64,000 nucleotides of DNA from CAWHOW01 sp963831005 (GCA_963831005.1 CAWHOW010000048.1:27759-91758), one strand, 5' to 3'; shown: positions 17,278-25,783, counted from the stretch's first letter. Translations and numbers: made by a program. Notes: generated by a model from the letters alone, not told the origin.

Positions 17278-17317
17278 GGAATGGATAAATTCAATTTATT
17301 TGTCCATTCCTTTTTTT
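17278..17317 (+). terminator. Terminator hairpin after the AhpD-like gene
   Basis: GGAATGGATAAAT (17278-17290) pairs with ATTTGTCCATTCC (17298-17310) with one mismatch, then seven Ts (17311-17317). The stem contains TGGATAAA/TTTGTCCA, resembling the TTATCCAT boxes of the two operators, so it may double as a binding site. Confidence 0.75.
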
Positions 17318-17347
17318 ATAAATTTATTAAATAAAAAAATCAGGAAT

Positions 17348-18232
17348 ATGTTTTACAGACGAAAAGTAATATTTGCATTATTGCAATCATTTGAAGGTAA
17401 GTTAGAAAAAAACCGCCTTCAGGAACTTCTTTTTTTATTCTGCATAAATAAAGAGAAAGCAGAGTATGATTTTGTGCCATATAAACCAGGATGTTTTTCT
17501 TTTTCTGCAAATGCCGATTTAATTGTAATGGTGAAAAGAGTTATGCTGACTGAAACTAACGACTATTTTATAAGCAATGAAAAGACAGATTATATAAATA
17601 GCCTGAAAGATGATGACCAAAAATTAATGGCTGAAATAATAGACCATTATGGAAAAATGAATGATAGTGCTTTAATGAAATACATCTATTCTAACTATCC
17701 ATTTTATGCTATCAATAGTGCAACTGTTCAAAATGTTTTAACTAAAAATGAGTTGAAAAATGTGAATGAATGCAGGCCAAAAAACTTAAAAACAATATTA
17801 TATACTATAGGTTACGAGGGCATTTCATTGGAAGAATATTTAAGCCGTTTGATAAAAAATGATATAAAAATTTTAGTTGATGTTCGCAATAGCCCGTTAA
17901 GCATGAAATATGGATTTAATAAAGGTCAACTTAAATTATTTTGCGAGAACCTGGGTTTGCAATACATGCATTTTCCGGAAGTAGGAGTTCCGTCAGATAA
18001 AAGGCAGGAATTAAATACCCAGGTCGATTACGATAAACTTTTCGATTCATATTGTAAAAATAGTTTGCCTAAAACAAAGCCGGCACAAATGAGTATTTTA
18101 GCATTAATTAAACAGCACAAACGAATTGCCCTTACCTGTTTTGAAGCAAACATAGATCAGTGTCACAGAAAGCATTTAGCGAATGCCATAGAAGCACTTC
18201 ATGGATTTGAGTATGAAGTAATACATATATAA
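17348..18232 (+). CDS. DUF488 domain protein
   Basis: A 294-residue protein in two parts. Residues 1-135 form a helical region with aromatic-rich repeats, often seen fused to this domain. Residues about 150-294 are a DUF488 domain: ILYTIGYEGISLEEYL, VDVRNSPLSMKYGFNKGQL, FPEVGVPSDKRQ and the C-terminal ALTCFEANIDQCHRKHLANAI. The Cys/Cys-His arrangement is conserved but its function is not established. I place the start at ATG 17348 (MFYRRKVIF). An in-frame TTG at 17300 would begin inside the upstream terminator stem. Confidence 0.85.
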   Translation: MFYRRKVIFALLQSFEGKLEKNRLQELLFLFCINKEKAEYDFVPYKPGCFSFSANADLIVMVKRVMLTETNDYFISNEKTDYINSLKDDDQKLMAEIIDHYGKMNDSALMKYIYSNYPFYAINSATVQNVLTKNELKNVNECRPKNLKTILYTIGYEGISLEEYLSRLIKNDIKILVDVRNSPLSMKYGFNKGQLKLFCENLGLQYMHFPEVGVPSDKRQELNTQVDYDKLFDSYCKNSLPKTKPAQMSILALIKQHKRIALTCFEANIDQCHRKHLANAIEALHGFEYEVIHI

Positions 18233-18235
18233 CTT

Positions 18236-18462
18236 ATGTTACGCAAACAATTATTTGTTATATTTAGATTCCCCATTTCTCCGCCAGCTGGCGGATTCAT
18301 TCGGAATGACAGTGTTTATATGTAGAGTGTGAGGGATAAAAGGTGCGGCCGCCGCAGGCGGCTGCACCTTTTATCCCCCCTAATAATAAACGCACTATTG
18401 TCATTCCGAACGCAGTGAGGAATCTTGTTTAAAAACAATATTCATTCAACAATGCGTAACAT
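18236..18462. repeat. MITE-like nested inverted-repeat element (227 bp)
   Basis: The ends are perfect 10-base inverted repeats (ATGTTACGCA 18236-18245; TGCGTAACAT 18453-18462). Inside lie AGATTCC/GGAATCT (18266-18272 / 18419-18425), then TTCGGAATGACA / TGTCATTCCGAA (18300-18311 / 18399-18410). The core is a 21-bp hairpin beginning GGGATAAAAGGTGC (18333-18353 / 18357-18377, one G:T mismatch). A separate 16-base palindrome around CCAGCTGG is at 18280-18295. There is no coding capacity. It begins four bases after the DUF488 stop and fills the 335-base gap before the AraC gene. No target duplication was seen. Confidence 0.7.
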
Positions 18463-18567
18463 CAGATATATAATTTACCCCTTAGAACAGATACTATAAT
18501 ATAAAGAATTAACTTTGAAGCTATTTTCAAATAAAACGGAAGTAATTTAAAATAATAATTTTAACGT

Positions 18568-19449
18568 ATGAATACACAAACTGTTTTAACCTTAATAAAT
18601 CCTCAGAACGGGAATCTTGCTTTTAAGATCTTTTCATTTAATGATGGCAGTTATTTCGACCATATTCAACGGCTTAATTATCATTCGATGATAATTATTA
18701 CAGAGGGTACGGCAACACTAAAAGCCGACTTTTCTGAATACCCTGTTAAGAATAATTTTTTGCTCAGTTTCTCACCTTACCAGCCTTTTATGTTGGCAGA
18801 TACTGAAAATATAAAAGGAATCTCAATTAATTTTCATTCTGATTTTTTTTGTATTTATAAACATCAACAGGAAGTAGTATGCAATGGTGTTTTATTTAAT
18901 AACATTTATCAGCCGCCTTATGTAATGCTTTCGGAAGACGATATGCATTGCCTTCTTACACTTATCGAACAAATGAAAGTTGAAATGCAGGTACCTGATC
19001 TGGCCCAACACGAATTACTTATTTCGTACCTGAAAATATTTTTAATTAACGCATCACGGCTTAAAATTGCACAACTTCCCGAAGTGCAGGAAAAAGCAGA
19101 AACCGGTTCTGAACCTTTTATTCTTCAAAACCTGAAAGATGCTATTGAAGAAAATTATAAAACCCTGCATTCAGCCGGCGATTACGCTGATCTATTAAAT
19201 ATTTCACCTAATGCATTGGCTAAAATAAGTAAATCGCATTTTAATAAAACATTAACTGATCTTATATCCGAACGGATTGTAATGGAAGCAAAACGCGAAC
19301 TTTACCTCACATCAAAAGCTGTAAAACAGATTGCCTGGGAGCTTGGTTTTAATGACGAATATTACTTCAGTCGTTTTTTCAAAAACAATACTAATATTTC
19401 TCCAAAGATTTATAGAGATACAGTTGGATTTGCCAAAGCAGAGAATTAA
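18568..19449 (+). CDS. AraC family transcriptional regulator
   Basis: A 293-residue regulator: an N-terminal cupin-like sensor part (about residues 1-160) and a C-terminal AraC-type double helix-turn-helix (about residues 190-285). The second HTH is clear: AVKQIAWELGFNDEYYFSRFFKNNTNISPKIYR, the classic GFNDEYYFSRFFK...SPxxYR ending. The first is DYADLLNISPNALAKISKSHF. It probably responds to a small ligand. The TCCAT direct repeats at 15790 and 16620, 21 bases apart, are candidate binding sites because they match the spacing of AraC half-sites. This is an inference. Confidence 0.92.
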   Translation: MNTQTVLTLINPQNGNLAFKIFSFNDGSYFDHIQRLNYHSMIIITEGTATLKADFSEYPVKNNFLLSFSPYQPFMLADTENIKGISINFHSDFFCIYKHQQEVVCNGVLFNNIYQPPYVMLSEDDMHCLLTLIEQMKVEMQVPDLAQHELLISYLKIFLINASRLKIAQLPEVQEKAETGSEPFILQNLKDAIEENYKTLHSAGDYADLLNISPNALAKISKSHFNKTLTDLISERIVMEAKRELYLTSKAVKQIAWELGFNDEYYFSRFFKNNTNISPKIYRDTVGFAKAEN

Positions 19450-19862
19450 TTGGTTGAGGTCGCTTACGCCCGAAGAGCACGTAAAACTTTTTACCTGCAC
19501 CATTCTATTTATTCTTGTAATATTTGCTTTTTGTATTATGTTCTGAATGTTCTTTTAATGATAATGACCTAGTGTTGGCCGACAGCTTGGAAATTGACGG
19601 AAAATACTTTTGTTTTGTAATACTTTGAAATAGCGGTGGGGTAGGGGAGGGGCTGTACCACTTAGCTTTCCAAAATGTTAGAAGTTCCCGGAATGCTATT
19701 GAATCATGGCAAGATTTACTAATGGAATTGAACTGTTCTGATAATTTATTATTGAAAGAACCCTGGTATTACTGCTAAATCACATATGTACCCCTTTTAT
19801 TTTATAATCTTTTCGCTAACACTTCTAAACTAAAAAGCGAATTTAATAATCTAGACCTCTAA
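19450..19862. other. Non-coding stretch, nothing recognised
   Basis: About 410 bases between the AraC gene and the 21-bp array. I see no convincing gene, terminator or promoter here. Confidence 0.4.
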
Positions 19863-19962
19863 GCTTGTAAAATAAACAGCAAAGCATCTTAGCTTTGCCG
19901 CAAGACTTGTAATCTTTTCATCCAGTCTTATAATCTATAACGTAAGGAATGTAATTATTTCC

Positions 19963-20235
19963 GAAATGATTACAAGCATTTCCGCTATGCTACTAATTTA
20001 TTCCGAAACAATTACAAGCATAGCGGAAACAATTACAAGCATAGCGGAAACAATTACAAGCATAGCGGAAACAATTACAAGCATAGCGGAAACAATTACA
20101 AGCACAGCGGAAACAATTACAAGCATAGCGGAAATAATTACAAGCATAGCGGAAACAATTACAAGCATAGCGGAAATGATTCCTTGCACATCGGAAACAA
20201 TTACAAGCATAGCGGAAAGAATTACAAGCACAGCG
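19963..20235. repeat. 21-bp tandem repeat array 1 (13 units)
   Basis: Thirteen direct repeats of 21 bases with core AATTACAAGCATAGCGG. The middle units are nearly identical and the first two are diverged. A decayed 21-base periodicity (TAATC/TAATT at 19910, 19931, 19952) extends upstream to about 19863. There are no spacers, so it is not a CRISPR. The repeat is open in more than one frame only because 21 is a multiple of three. It is intergenic between the AraC and AIPR genes. Confidence 0.9.
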
Positions 20236-20296
20236 GATATTATTACTTTCCAGGCTCAAAATATGCTCGCGGCGGTTTTTTAAACCATGCACAACT

Positions 20297-20381
20297 GACA
20301 AAAAGGCGTGCGCTGCACTTGCGCTGATTTTGGAAAAGTTGCCATCTGCCAAAAAGGCATATGATGCACTTGCGGTGGTAA
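20297..20381. repeat. Imperfect direct repeat pair
   Basis: ACAAAAAGGCGTGCGCTGCA (from 20298) and CCAAAAAGGCATATGATGCA (from 20348), each followed by CTTGCG, about 50 bases apart, between array 1 and the AIPR promoter. Significance unknown. Confidence 0.4.
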
Positions 20382-20472
20382 AATAATTAACTGCCTACAC
20401 TAAAGTTAGGTTTGCGGTTTAAAGTGAACAAGTAATTAGTTAGTTGTTTTTATTTTGGAATAAAATAATTTG

Positions 20473-20480
20473 TATTTTTG
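20473..20480 (+). promoter_or_regulatory. -7 box upstream of the AIPR gene
   Basis: TATTTTTG fits TAnnTTTG, and TTTG at 20454-20457 could be a closely spaced -33 element. It leaves a 130-base leader that contains AAAGGTGAAGCAAT twice (from about 20498 and 20541). Confidence 0.5.
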
Positions 20481-20546
20481 GGAGAAATAAGATTGTAAAA
20501 GGTGAAGCAATCTACACAAAAAGTGTAATTATGTAACAGAAAAGGT

Positions 20547-20569
20547 GAAGCAATAAGTAAGTTATGCGT
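20547..20569 (+). repeat. Left inverted repeat flanking the AIPR gene
   Basis: GAAGCAAT-AAGT-AAGTTATGCGT. Its reverse complement recurs at 22358-22379, just after the gene, as ACGCATAACTT-AGC-ATTGCTTC. The outer eight and inner eleven bases are identical; only the 3-4-base centre differs. Confidence 0.65.
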
Positions 20570-20611
20570 CATGCTACAATAATTTAAAATAAACTTAAAA
20601 CAAAAAATAAT

Positions 20612-22309
20612 ATGATAAACATTGATTATCCAAACATTCTAAACCTTATTACAGACTATCTTGACCCAAAGCGGACAGAAAGTGCATCTTATTTAATTTG
20701 GTTTTTAGAAAACTATTACCGACTCGACACACAAGAAGCTATTGATTCGGTCTGCGACCAATGTGGCGACAAAGGTGTTGATGGTATTTATTTAAATGAG
20801 GCGAATGGAACCATTGATGTTTTCCAAACAAAAATTTCCCAGAAGACTGGAAGAACAATTGGCGACAGTTCTTTAAAAGAATTTTTTGGAACGCTATCAC
20901 AATTTGACAGCAAGTTATCAATTCAAAATATAATTGATACAGGCGGAACGGCTCAAGTTGTTGGATTGATAAAAAGATTAAAACTGATTGAAAATTTTGA
21001 CCAATATAAAGTTAGAGGTATATTCATCAGTAATGTTGAAATAGATGCAAATGGTGAAGCATATTTAGCAATAACTCCTTCAATTGAATTTATTGGAAAA
21101 ACAATTCTTGAATCTACATTTATTTCAAATGAAAGAATTATTCCTCAAAATCAAATTGCTGAATTTGACATTGCAGGATTAAATATTTCCAAACATTTTG
21201 TAGATGCAAGTACTTTGGCATATATAATTCCGATTAAAGCAAACGAACTTGTAAAAATGTCAGGGATAGCAGATCAGTCCGTTTATGCTTACAATGTAAG
21301 AGGACCATTAGGCGGAACTAATGTAAACCGTGATATAGTGAAAAGTATCAAGGATAAAAGTTTGCATAAAAAATTTCCACTATTTCATAATGGTATTACA
21401 ATTGTTGCTAATAAAATTACAGAATTACCTGATGCTGTTACACCCGAAAAATTAAGCATTGATACTTTTTTTGTAGTCAATGGTTGTCAGAGTTTGACAG
21501 CATTATATAATAACAAAAAAGAGTTAACTGATGACCTTCGTATCTTGACAAAATTTGTTCAGGTATCAGTTGATTCTGATTTGTCAAAAACAATAACTCA
21601 ATTTTCAAACAACCAAAATGGAGTTAAAGCTCGAGACTTTAAATCAAACAACATTATACAAGTTCGATTGCAAAACGAATTCAGAAATGTTTATGGCACT
21701 CAGTATTTTTATGAAATAAAACGAGGTGAAGTAAATACAACTTTAATTACTATTTCAAACGAAGTTGCCGGAATTCATTTAATGTCGTTTGACTTAAAAG
21801 AACCATGGGGAACACATAGAAAGTATCAAGTTTTTGATGATAAATATACAGATATTTTTGGAAGACCAGAAGTTAGCGCACATCGTATTTTAATGCTTCA
21901 CCTTATTGACCAAATAATCATTTCAAAGATTCCATCTATAACAAATCAACTTGTTGCTAAATATGCATTAACTCGTTTTGCAATAATGTTTATTCTTCGA
22001 CAAATACTTGAATGCGACAAAACGGGTAAAGAATTATTGACTAATCCAGAATATTTCGTAAAAACAATACTTGATAGGACTGATTTTATTGACTGTGCAA
22101 CAATGTTAATCAAGGACATTATTATTGATTTCAATGGGGAAGTTAAAAATCTTGGTGACGACTTTGACTATAAATCAAAGTTGAGAGATGAAGTTTGGAT
22201 TAAAAAACTATCACAAGAAATTGTTAGTAGCTATCTCAAACAAGTAAGTAGAGAACGTATTGATTCATTTGAAATCGAATGGGCAAAAAAGATTGCTAGT
22301 CGTGTTTGA
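20612..22309 (+). CDS. AIPR family protein with N-terminal PD-(D/E)XK-like motif
   Basis: A 565-residue protein of the AIPR (abortive infection phage resistance) family. The diagnostic middle block reads FPLFHNGITIVANKI, followed by FFVVNGCQSLTALYNN and FSNNQNGVKARDFKSN. The N-terminal 100 residues contain GDKGVDGIYL and TIDVFQTK (D57, Q72, K74). This fits the D...(E/Q)xK core of a Mrr-like nuclease, so it may cut nucleic acid on infection. There is no signal peptide. It stands alone, has its own promoter, and is bracketed by inverted repeats, as expected for a mobile single-gene defence module. The antiphage role comes from the family; it is not shown here. Confidence 0.85.
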   Translation: MINIDYPNILNLITDYLDPKRTESASYLIWFLENYYRLDTQEAIDSVCDQCGDKGVDGIYLNEANGTIDVFQTKISQKTGRTIGDSSLKEFFGTLSQFDSKLSIQNIIDTGGTAQVVGLIKRLKLIENFDQYKVRGIFISNVEIDANGEAYLAITPSIEFIGKTILESTFISNERIIPQNQIAEFDIAGLNISKHFVDASTLAYIIPIKANELVKMSGIADQSVYAYNVRGPLGGTNVNRDIVKSIKDKSLHKKFPLFHNGITIVANKITELPDAVTPEKLSIDTFFVVNGCQSLTALYNNKKELTDDLRILTKFVQVSVDSDLSKTITQFSNNQNGVKARDFKSNNIIQVRLQNEFRNVYGTQYFYEIKRGEVNTTLITISNEVAGIHLMSFDLKEPWGTHRKYQVFDDKYTDIFGRPEVSAHRILMLHLIDQIIISKIPSITNQLVAKYALTRFAIMFILRQILECDKTGKELLTNPEYFVKTILDRTDFIDCATMLIKDIIIDFNGEVKNLGDDFDYKSKLRDEVWIKKLSQEIVSSYLKQVSRERIDSFEIEWAKKIASRV

Positions 22310-22357
22310 ACCAATGAATAAACCTGAAAGACTTATATTTTTAGTTAAGTAGCACGA

Positions 22358-22379
22358 ACGCATAACTTAGCATTGCTTC
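22358..22379 (-). repeat. Right inverted repeat flanking the AIPR gene
   Basis: ACGCATAACTTAGCATTGCT plus TC, the reverse complement of 20547-20569 apart from the centre. It lies 49 bases after the AIPR stop. Confidence 0.65.
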
Positions 22380-22421
22380 AATGGCGGGTGGTTGACGTTG
22401 CAGCAAGTACCTCTTCCCAAG

Positions 22422-22443
22422 CCCCTCTCCAATTGGAGAGGGG
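22422..22443. repeat. 22-bp perfect palindrome (CCCCTCTCCAATT...)
   Basis: CCCCTCTCC-AATT-GGAGAGGGG, followed by TGTCAACTTGTTGACGGGGG. This is a common type of dispersed palindrome in Bacteroidota intergenic DNA. A decayed copy is at 23793-23816. Confidence 0.65.
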
Positions 22444-22525
22444 GTGTCAACTTGTTGACGGGGGTGAGGTAATGGGATGAGCAAGGAAAACTTGAATGAA
22501 ATGATGATGTGCTTTTAATATTAAT

Positions 22526-22825
22526 ATGATAACAATTATTATTGACGGTAAAAACTTTAATAACATGGAAGGTTTTTACAATGAAATGGATAAAGTTCTT
22601 ACCAAAGGACTAGACTGGGAAACAGGACATAATTTAAATGCTTTTAACGATTTGTTGTGGGGAGGATTTGGTGTTCATGAGTATGAGGAACCGATAAAAA
22701 TTATTTGGAAAAATTCGCAAAAAAGCAAACTTGACCTGAATACACACTATGATGGTAAACCTTTGTTTCAAATTATTGTTGACATAATTAAAGAACATAA
22801 ACATATTGACTTTATATGTGAATAA
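22526..22825 (+). CDS. Barstar-like ribonuclease inhibitor
   Basis: A 99-residue protein of the barstar family, whose members block barnase-type ribonucleases by covering the active site. It has the family layout: an N-terminal strand IIIDGKNF, the helix segment MEGFYNEMDKVL, the inhibitory WETGHNLNAFNDLLWGGFG (residues 31-49), then PIKIIWKNSQ and a C-terminal helix/strand ending HIDFICE. No barnase-like toxin gene is adjacent, so it is an orphan immunity gene, perhaps against a neighbour's toxin. Confidence 0.87.
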   Translation: MITIIIDGKNFNNMEGFYNEMDKVLTKGLDWETGHNLNAFNDLLWGGFGVHEYEEPIKIIWKNSQKSKLDLNTHYDGKPLFQIIVDIIKEHKHIDFICE

Positions 22826-22929
22826 GCTGTTGCGCCGTAACAATATTGCTTTAATATACACCTTTAAAGAGGAGGAGCAAGGGATGATGAAACTATATGT
22901 TACATTTTTATATTAACACAACTCAAACT

Positions 22930-23691
22930 ATGACAGATATAAATAATGAATTCGAAAATTCCTGGGGCAACCAGACAAGAGCTAAGTCATATTCGAAGCT
23001 TGAGTTCCCAAATACTTATTATTTAGCGTACAGGGATTTACCAGAAATAATCGCGAAACATGTGACTCTTAAACGAGCCATAGATTTTGGATGCGGGACT
23101 GGACGTTCAACTCGATTTTTGAAACGACTTGGTTTTGATGTAACAGGTATTGATATATCTCAGGACATGCTTGACATTGCAAAAAAGTTTGACATATCAG
23201 GAAATTACCAATTAGTTACTAATGGCAACTATGATCATCTTGGGATTGGGCAATTCGATTTGATACAATGCATTTTTACTTTTGATAATGTACCGGGGTG
23301 GGATAATCGAACAAACATCCTGAAAGGATTACGCAATTTAATTAAATCAACCGGCAGAATATTATGCCTTGATTCAACACCTGAATTATACACAAATGAA
23401 TGGGCATCATTTACAACAGCAGACTTTCCTGAAAATTGGGAGGCAAAGACAGGAGATATAGTAAGAGATATTATGCTGGATGTAGATGACCGAAGACCAG
23501 TAGAAGACATTTTTTGGACTGTAGATGATTATCATAAATTGTTTAATATAGCAGGGTTAGAGATAGAATCAATATATAAGCCGTTAGGATATGAGAACGA
23601 ACCATTTGAATGGATTTCAGAAAAAGAGATAGCACCATGGATAATTTTTGTTTTAAAAAAAACGAATCATTACCAGGAATTAAATTATTAA
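22930..23691 (+). CDS. Class I SAM-dependent methyltransferase
   Basis: A soluble methyltransferase of about 253 residues. The SAM-binding glycine motif is AIDFGCGTGRSTRFL, followed by the acidic residue in VTGIDISQDML. Further blocks are FDLIQCIFTFDN (motif IV) and GRILCLDST. A Leu/Trp-rich C-terminal part (EPFEWISEKEIAPWIIF) follows. The substrate is unknown; the nearest relatives are small-molecule or ubiquinone/menaquinone-type methylases. ATG 22930 (MTDINNEFENSW) is the likelier start. An ATG at 22897 would add an unusual MLHFYINTTQT leader. Confidence 0.87.
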   Translation: MTDINNEFENSWGNQTRAKSYSKLEFPNTYYLAYRDLPEIIAKHVTLKRAIDFGCGTGRSTRFLKRLGFDVTGIDISQDMLDIAKKFDISGNYQLVTNGNYDHLGIGQFDLIQCIFTFDNVPGWDNRTNILKGLRNLIKSTGRILCLDSTPELYTNEWASFTTADFPENWEAKTGDIVRDIMLDVDDRRPVEDIFWTVDDYHKLFNIAGLEIESIYKPLGYENEPFEWISEKEIAPWIIFVLKKTNHYQELNY

Positions 23692-23792
23692 CGAATGACA
23701 AAAATGTCACATAATTTGCATTACATCTATAATGATACAAGGCGGAGTTAGGAAGATTGAGAACAAATTGTGCCGTAAGTGCCTCTCACCTA

Positions 23793-23816
23793 TCCCCTCT
23801 CCAATTGAATAGGGGA
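23793..23816. repeat. Decayed copy of the CCCCTCTCC palindrome
   Basis: TCCCCTCTCC-AATTGAA-TAGGGGA. It resembles the palindrome at 22422-22443 and, like it, follows a CCTCT-rich stretch. A CTGCCAGCAGGCA palindrome follows at about 23823. The two copies bracket the barstar and methyltransferase genes. Confidence 0.5.
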
Positions 23817-23901
23817 CGGAATCTGCCAGCAGGCAAATGACAGGGTGAAGTAAAAGGATTAAAATAAATCATTGTTAGATATAAATTTTAAAATGTAAAC
23901 G

Positions 23902-25149
23902 ATGTTAAAGTTTCGTATTGTTTTTTTCCTGTCTGTTATTATAATACTCGATTTAATTGCGTTCCAGGGATTTTATGTATTCACTGAAAATTACTCTCTT
24001 TCAACAAGACAATGGGTTAATTATTCTTATTGGGCTGTTTCTCTTTGTTGTTATTTCCTGGTAGCATTTGCCCAATCCACATTATGGTCCGGATTGAATA
24101 AATATTTCAAAACATATAGCATTTCCATACTATTTATAATTATTGCCTCAAAACTTTTGTTGGATATATTTGTCCTGACTGCCGATATAATCAGTCTTTT
24201 GCAATGGGTATTAATGAAAATAATCTATCTGCTTACAAAATCCGAACTTCACGATCTTACAATACATCTTTCTGAATTTATTATTACGATTGGCTTGATA
24301 ACTGCTTCTATACTATTCCTTACCATGATCTATGGCATGCTATTTAATACATATAGATACCAGACGAAAAGATTGAAACTCATATTACCCAATTTGCCAG
24401 CTTCATTTGATGGTTTCAAAATAATTCAGATCTCTGATTTACATACAGGAAGTTTTTTTAATTCAAAACCGCTTACTAAAGCGGTGAATATAATTAATGA
24501 ACAAAAAGCAGATATTGTTTTTTTCACAGGCGATTTAGTTAATAACAAACATAAGGAAGTGCTGCCTTATATTGATATTTTAGGAAAAATTGAAGCAACA
24601 TTTGGCGTGTTCTCCATATTTGGTAATCATGATTATGGCGACTATGTAAACTGGCAAAACAGGGAAGCCAAACAAAACAACATTCAAAAGCTTAAAGAAG
24701 TTCATAAAATGATGGGGTGGAATTTGCTATGGGATGAACATCGCACTATTGAACAAAATGGGGAACACATAACTGTGATAGGTATTCAGAACTGGCGTTC
24801 GCACGGCCTACAAAGCTATGGCAGTTTGGAAAAAGCTACTGAAAATATTCATTACAGCAATGTCAATATATTGCTTTCACACGACCCTTCTCTTTGGAAA
24901 AAGGAGGTAATAAAAAATTATCACAACATTGATCTCACCTTATCAGGTCATACACACGGTATGCAGTTTGGAATAGAAACAGCATGTATTAAATGGAGTC
25001 CTGTTCAATATATTTATAAAGAATGGGCTGGTTTATATAAACACAATAATCAATATCTATATACAAACAGAGGCTTGGGGTTTCTTGGTTATCATGGCAG
25101 AGTGGGAATCTTACCTGAAATAACTGTAATTGAATTGAGAAAAACTTAA
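23902..25149 (+). CDS. Membrane-anchored metallophosphoesterase (YkuE-like)
   Basis: A 415-residue protein. Four or five transmembrane helices fill the first 150 residues, then comes a calcineurin-like phosphoesterase domain. The metal-binding motifs are complete and in order: IQISDLHTGSF (about residue 178), FFTGDLVNNK (about 210), IFGNHDYGDY (about 239), LLSHDPS, and LSGHTHGMQFG (about 347). Such two-metal enzymes hydrolyse phosphomono- or diesters; YkuE-type members act on lipid or nucleotide substrates. The gene is followed 10 bases later by the 25160 gene, likely co-transcribed. Confidence 0.92.
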   Translation: MLKFRIVFFLSVIIILDLIAFQGFYVFTENYSLSTRQWVNYSYWAVSLCCYFLVAFAQSTLWSGLNKYFKTYSISILFIIIASKLLLDIFVLTADIISLLQWVLMKIIYLLTKSELHDLTIHLSEFIITIGLITASILFLTMIYGMLFNTYRYQTKRLKLILPNLPASFDGFKIIQISDLHTGSFFNSKPLTKAVNIINEQKADIVFFTGDLVNNKHKEVLPYIDILGKIEATFGVFSIFGNHDYGDYVNWQNREAKQNNIQKLKEVHKMMGWNLLWDEHRTIEQNGEHITVIGIQNWRSHGLQSYGSLEKATENIHYSNVNILLSHDPSLWKKEVIKNYHNIDLTLSGHTHGMQFGIETACIKWSPVQYIYKEWAGLYKHNNQYLYTNRGLGFLGYHGRVGILPEITVIELRKT

Positions 25150-25159
25150 TTTAGCAATA

Positions 25160-25783
25160 ATGATTTCAACTAAAGATTATAGATTATTGCCTGACGGGAA
25201 ATCCTTACAGAAAATATGTAAAGCTATTTCAGTTTTAGATGCAATTATTTCTCCAGAATGGGAATATAGATATTACTCTTTCAATTCAAGATGGGGCAAT
25301 AATGATCAATGTTTTCAAATGCGTAATGGTTCCGGCGACGAAATGCATATATTGTTTCGCAATGATGGTTGTGTTATTAATGGCTTTGCGCATGAATATG
25401 AACAACAAGATAAAGAGCAATTAACAAAATATTTACCTGCCATATTTAATGATTTTATTTTTGGAGAACCGGTAAAATCAGTTGGAACAACTTTTTGTTT
25501 GTGGACGACAGAATTTAACGACTGGAAAGTTGGGCAGATTAAAAGTTATAAAGATAACTCAGAAGAAATGTTATTCATTTTTGATGGTAAACCACAAACA
25601 TACATTGATTGGGTCATAGAATATTTTGAAAAAGATAGTATTCCACTTAAAACAGTAACAGAAATTTATAACGGACAAACATTAACAAAAGAAATGGTTC
25701 TATCAATAATTGATGAAACTAAAGATTGGGAACAACTTAAAGCTGACTTAGAAGAAATTGATTATCCATGTAAATTTGATTAA
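25160..25783 (+). CDS. Hypothetical cytoplasmic protein
   Basis: A 207-residue soluble protein with no signal peptide. It is rich in aromatic residues (YRYYSFNSRWGNNDQCFQMRNG) with acidic patches, and ends with a charged helical segment (DWEQLKADLEEIDYPCKFD). It recalls SUKH/SMI1-like or other immunity proteins in general composition only; I cannot assign a family. It starts 10 bases after the metallophosphoesterase gene. Confidence 0.7.
   Translation: MISTKDYRLLPDGKSLQKICKAISVLDAIISPEWEYRYYSFNSRWGNNDQCFQMRNGSGDEMHILFRNDGCVINGFAHEYEQQDKEQLTKYLPAIFNDFIFGEPVKSVGTTFCLWTTEFNDWKVGQIKSYKDNSEEMLFIFDGKPQTYIDWVIEYFEKDSIPLKTVTEIYNGQTLTKEMVLSIIDETKDWEQLKADLEEIDYPCKFD

Noticed and set aside
17300..17347. 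TTG start for the DUF488 gene at 17300
   Set aside because: It lies within the terminator stem of the previous gene.
19966..20283. Open frames on both strands across array 1
   Set aside because: They consist of a seven-residue repeat forced by the 21-bp period and have no flanking unique domain or start signal.
20547..22379. Integron attC sites around the AIPR gene
   Set aside because: GTTATGC/GCATAAC ends are suggestive, but no complete attC (both ends with a foldable middle) is found on either side, and no integrase is seen. Kept only as one hypothesis.
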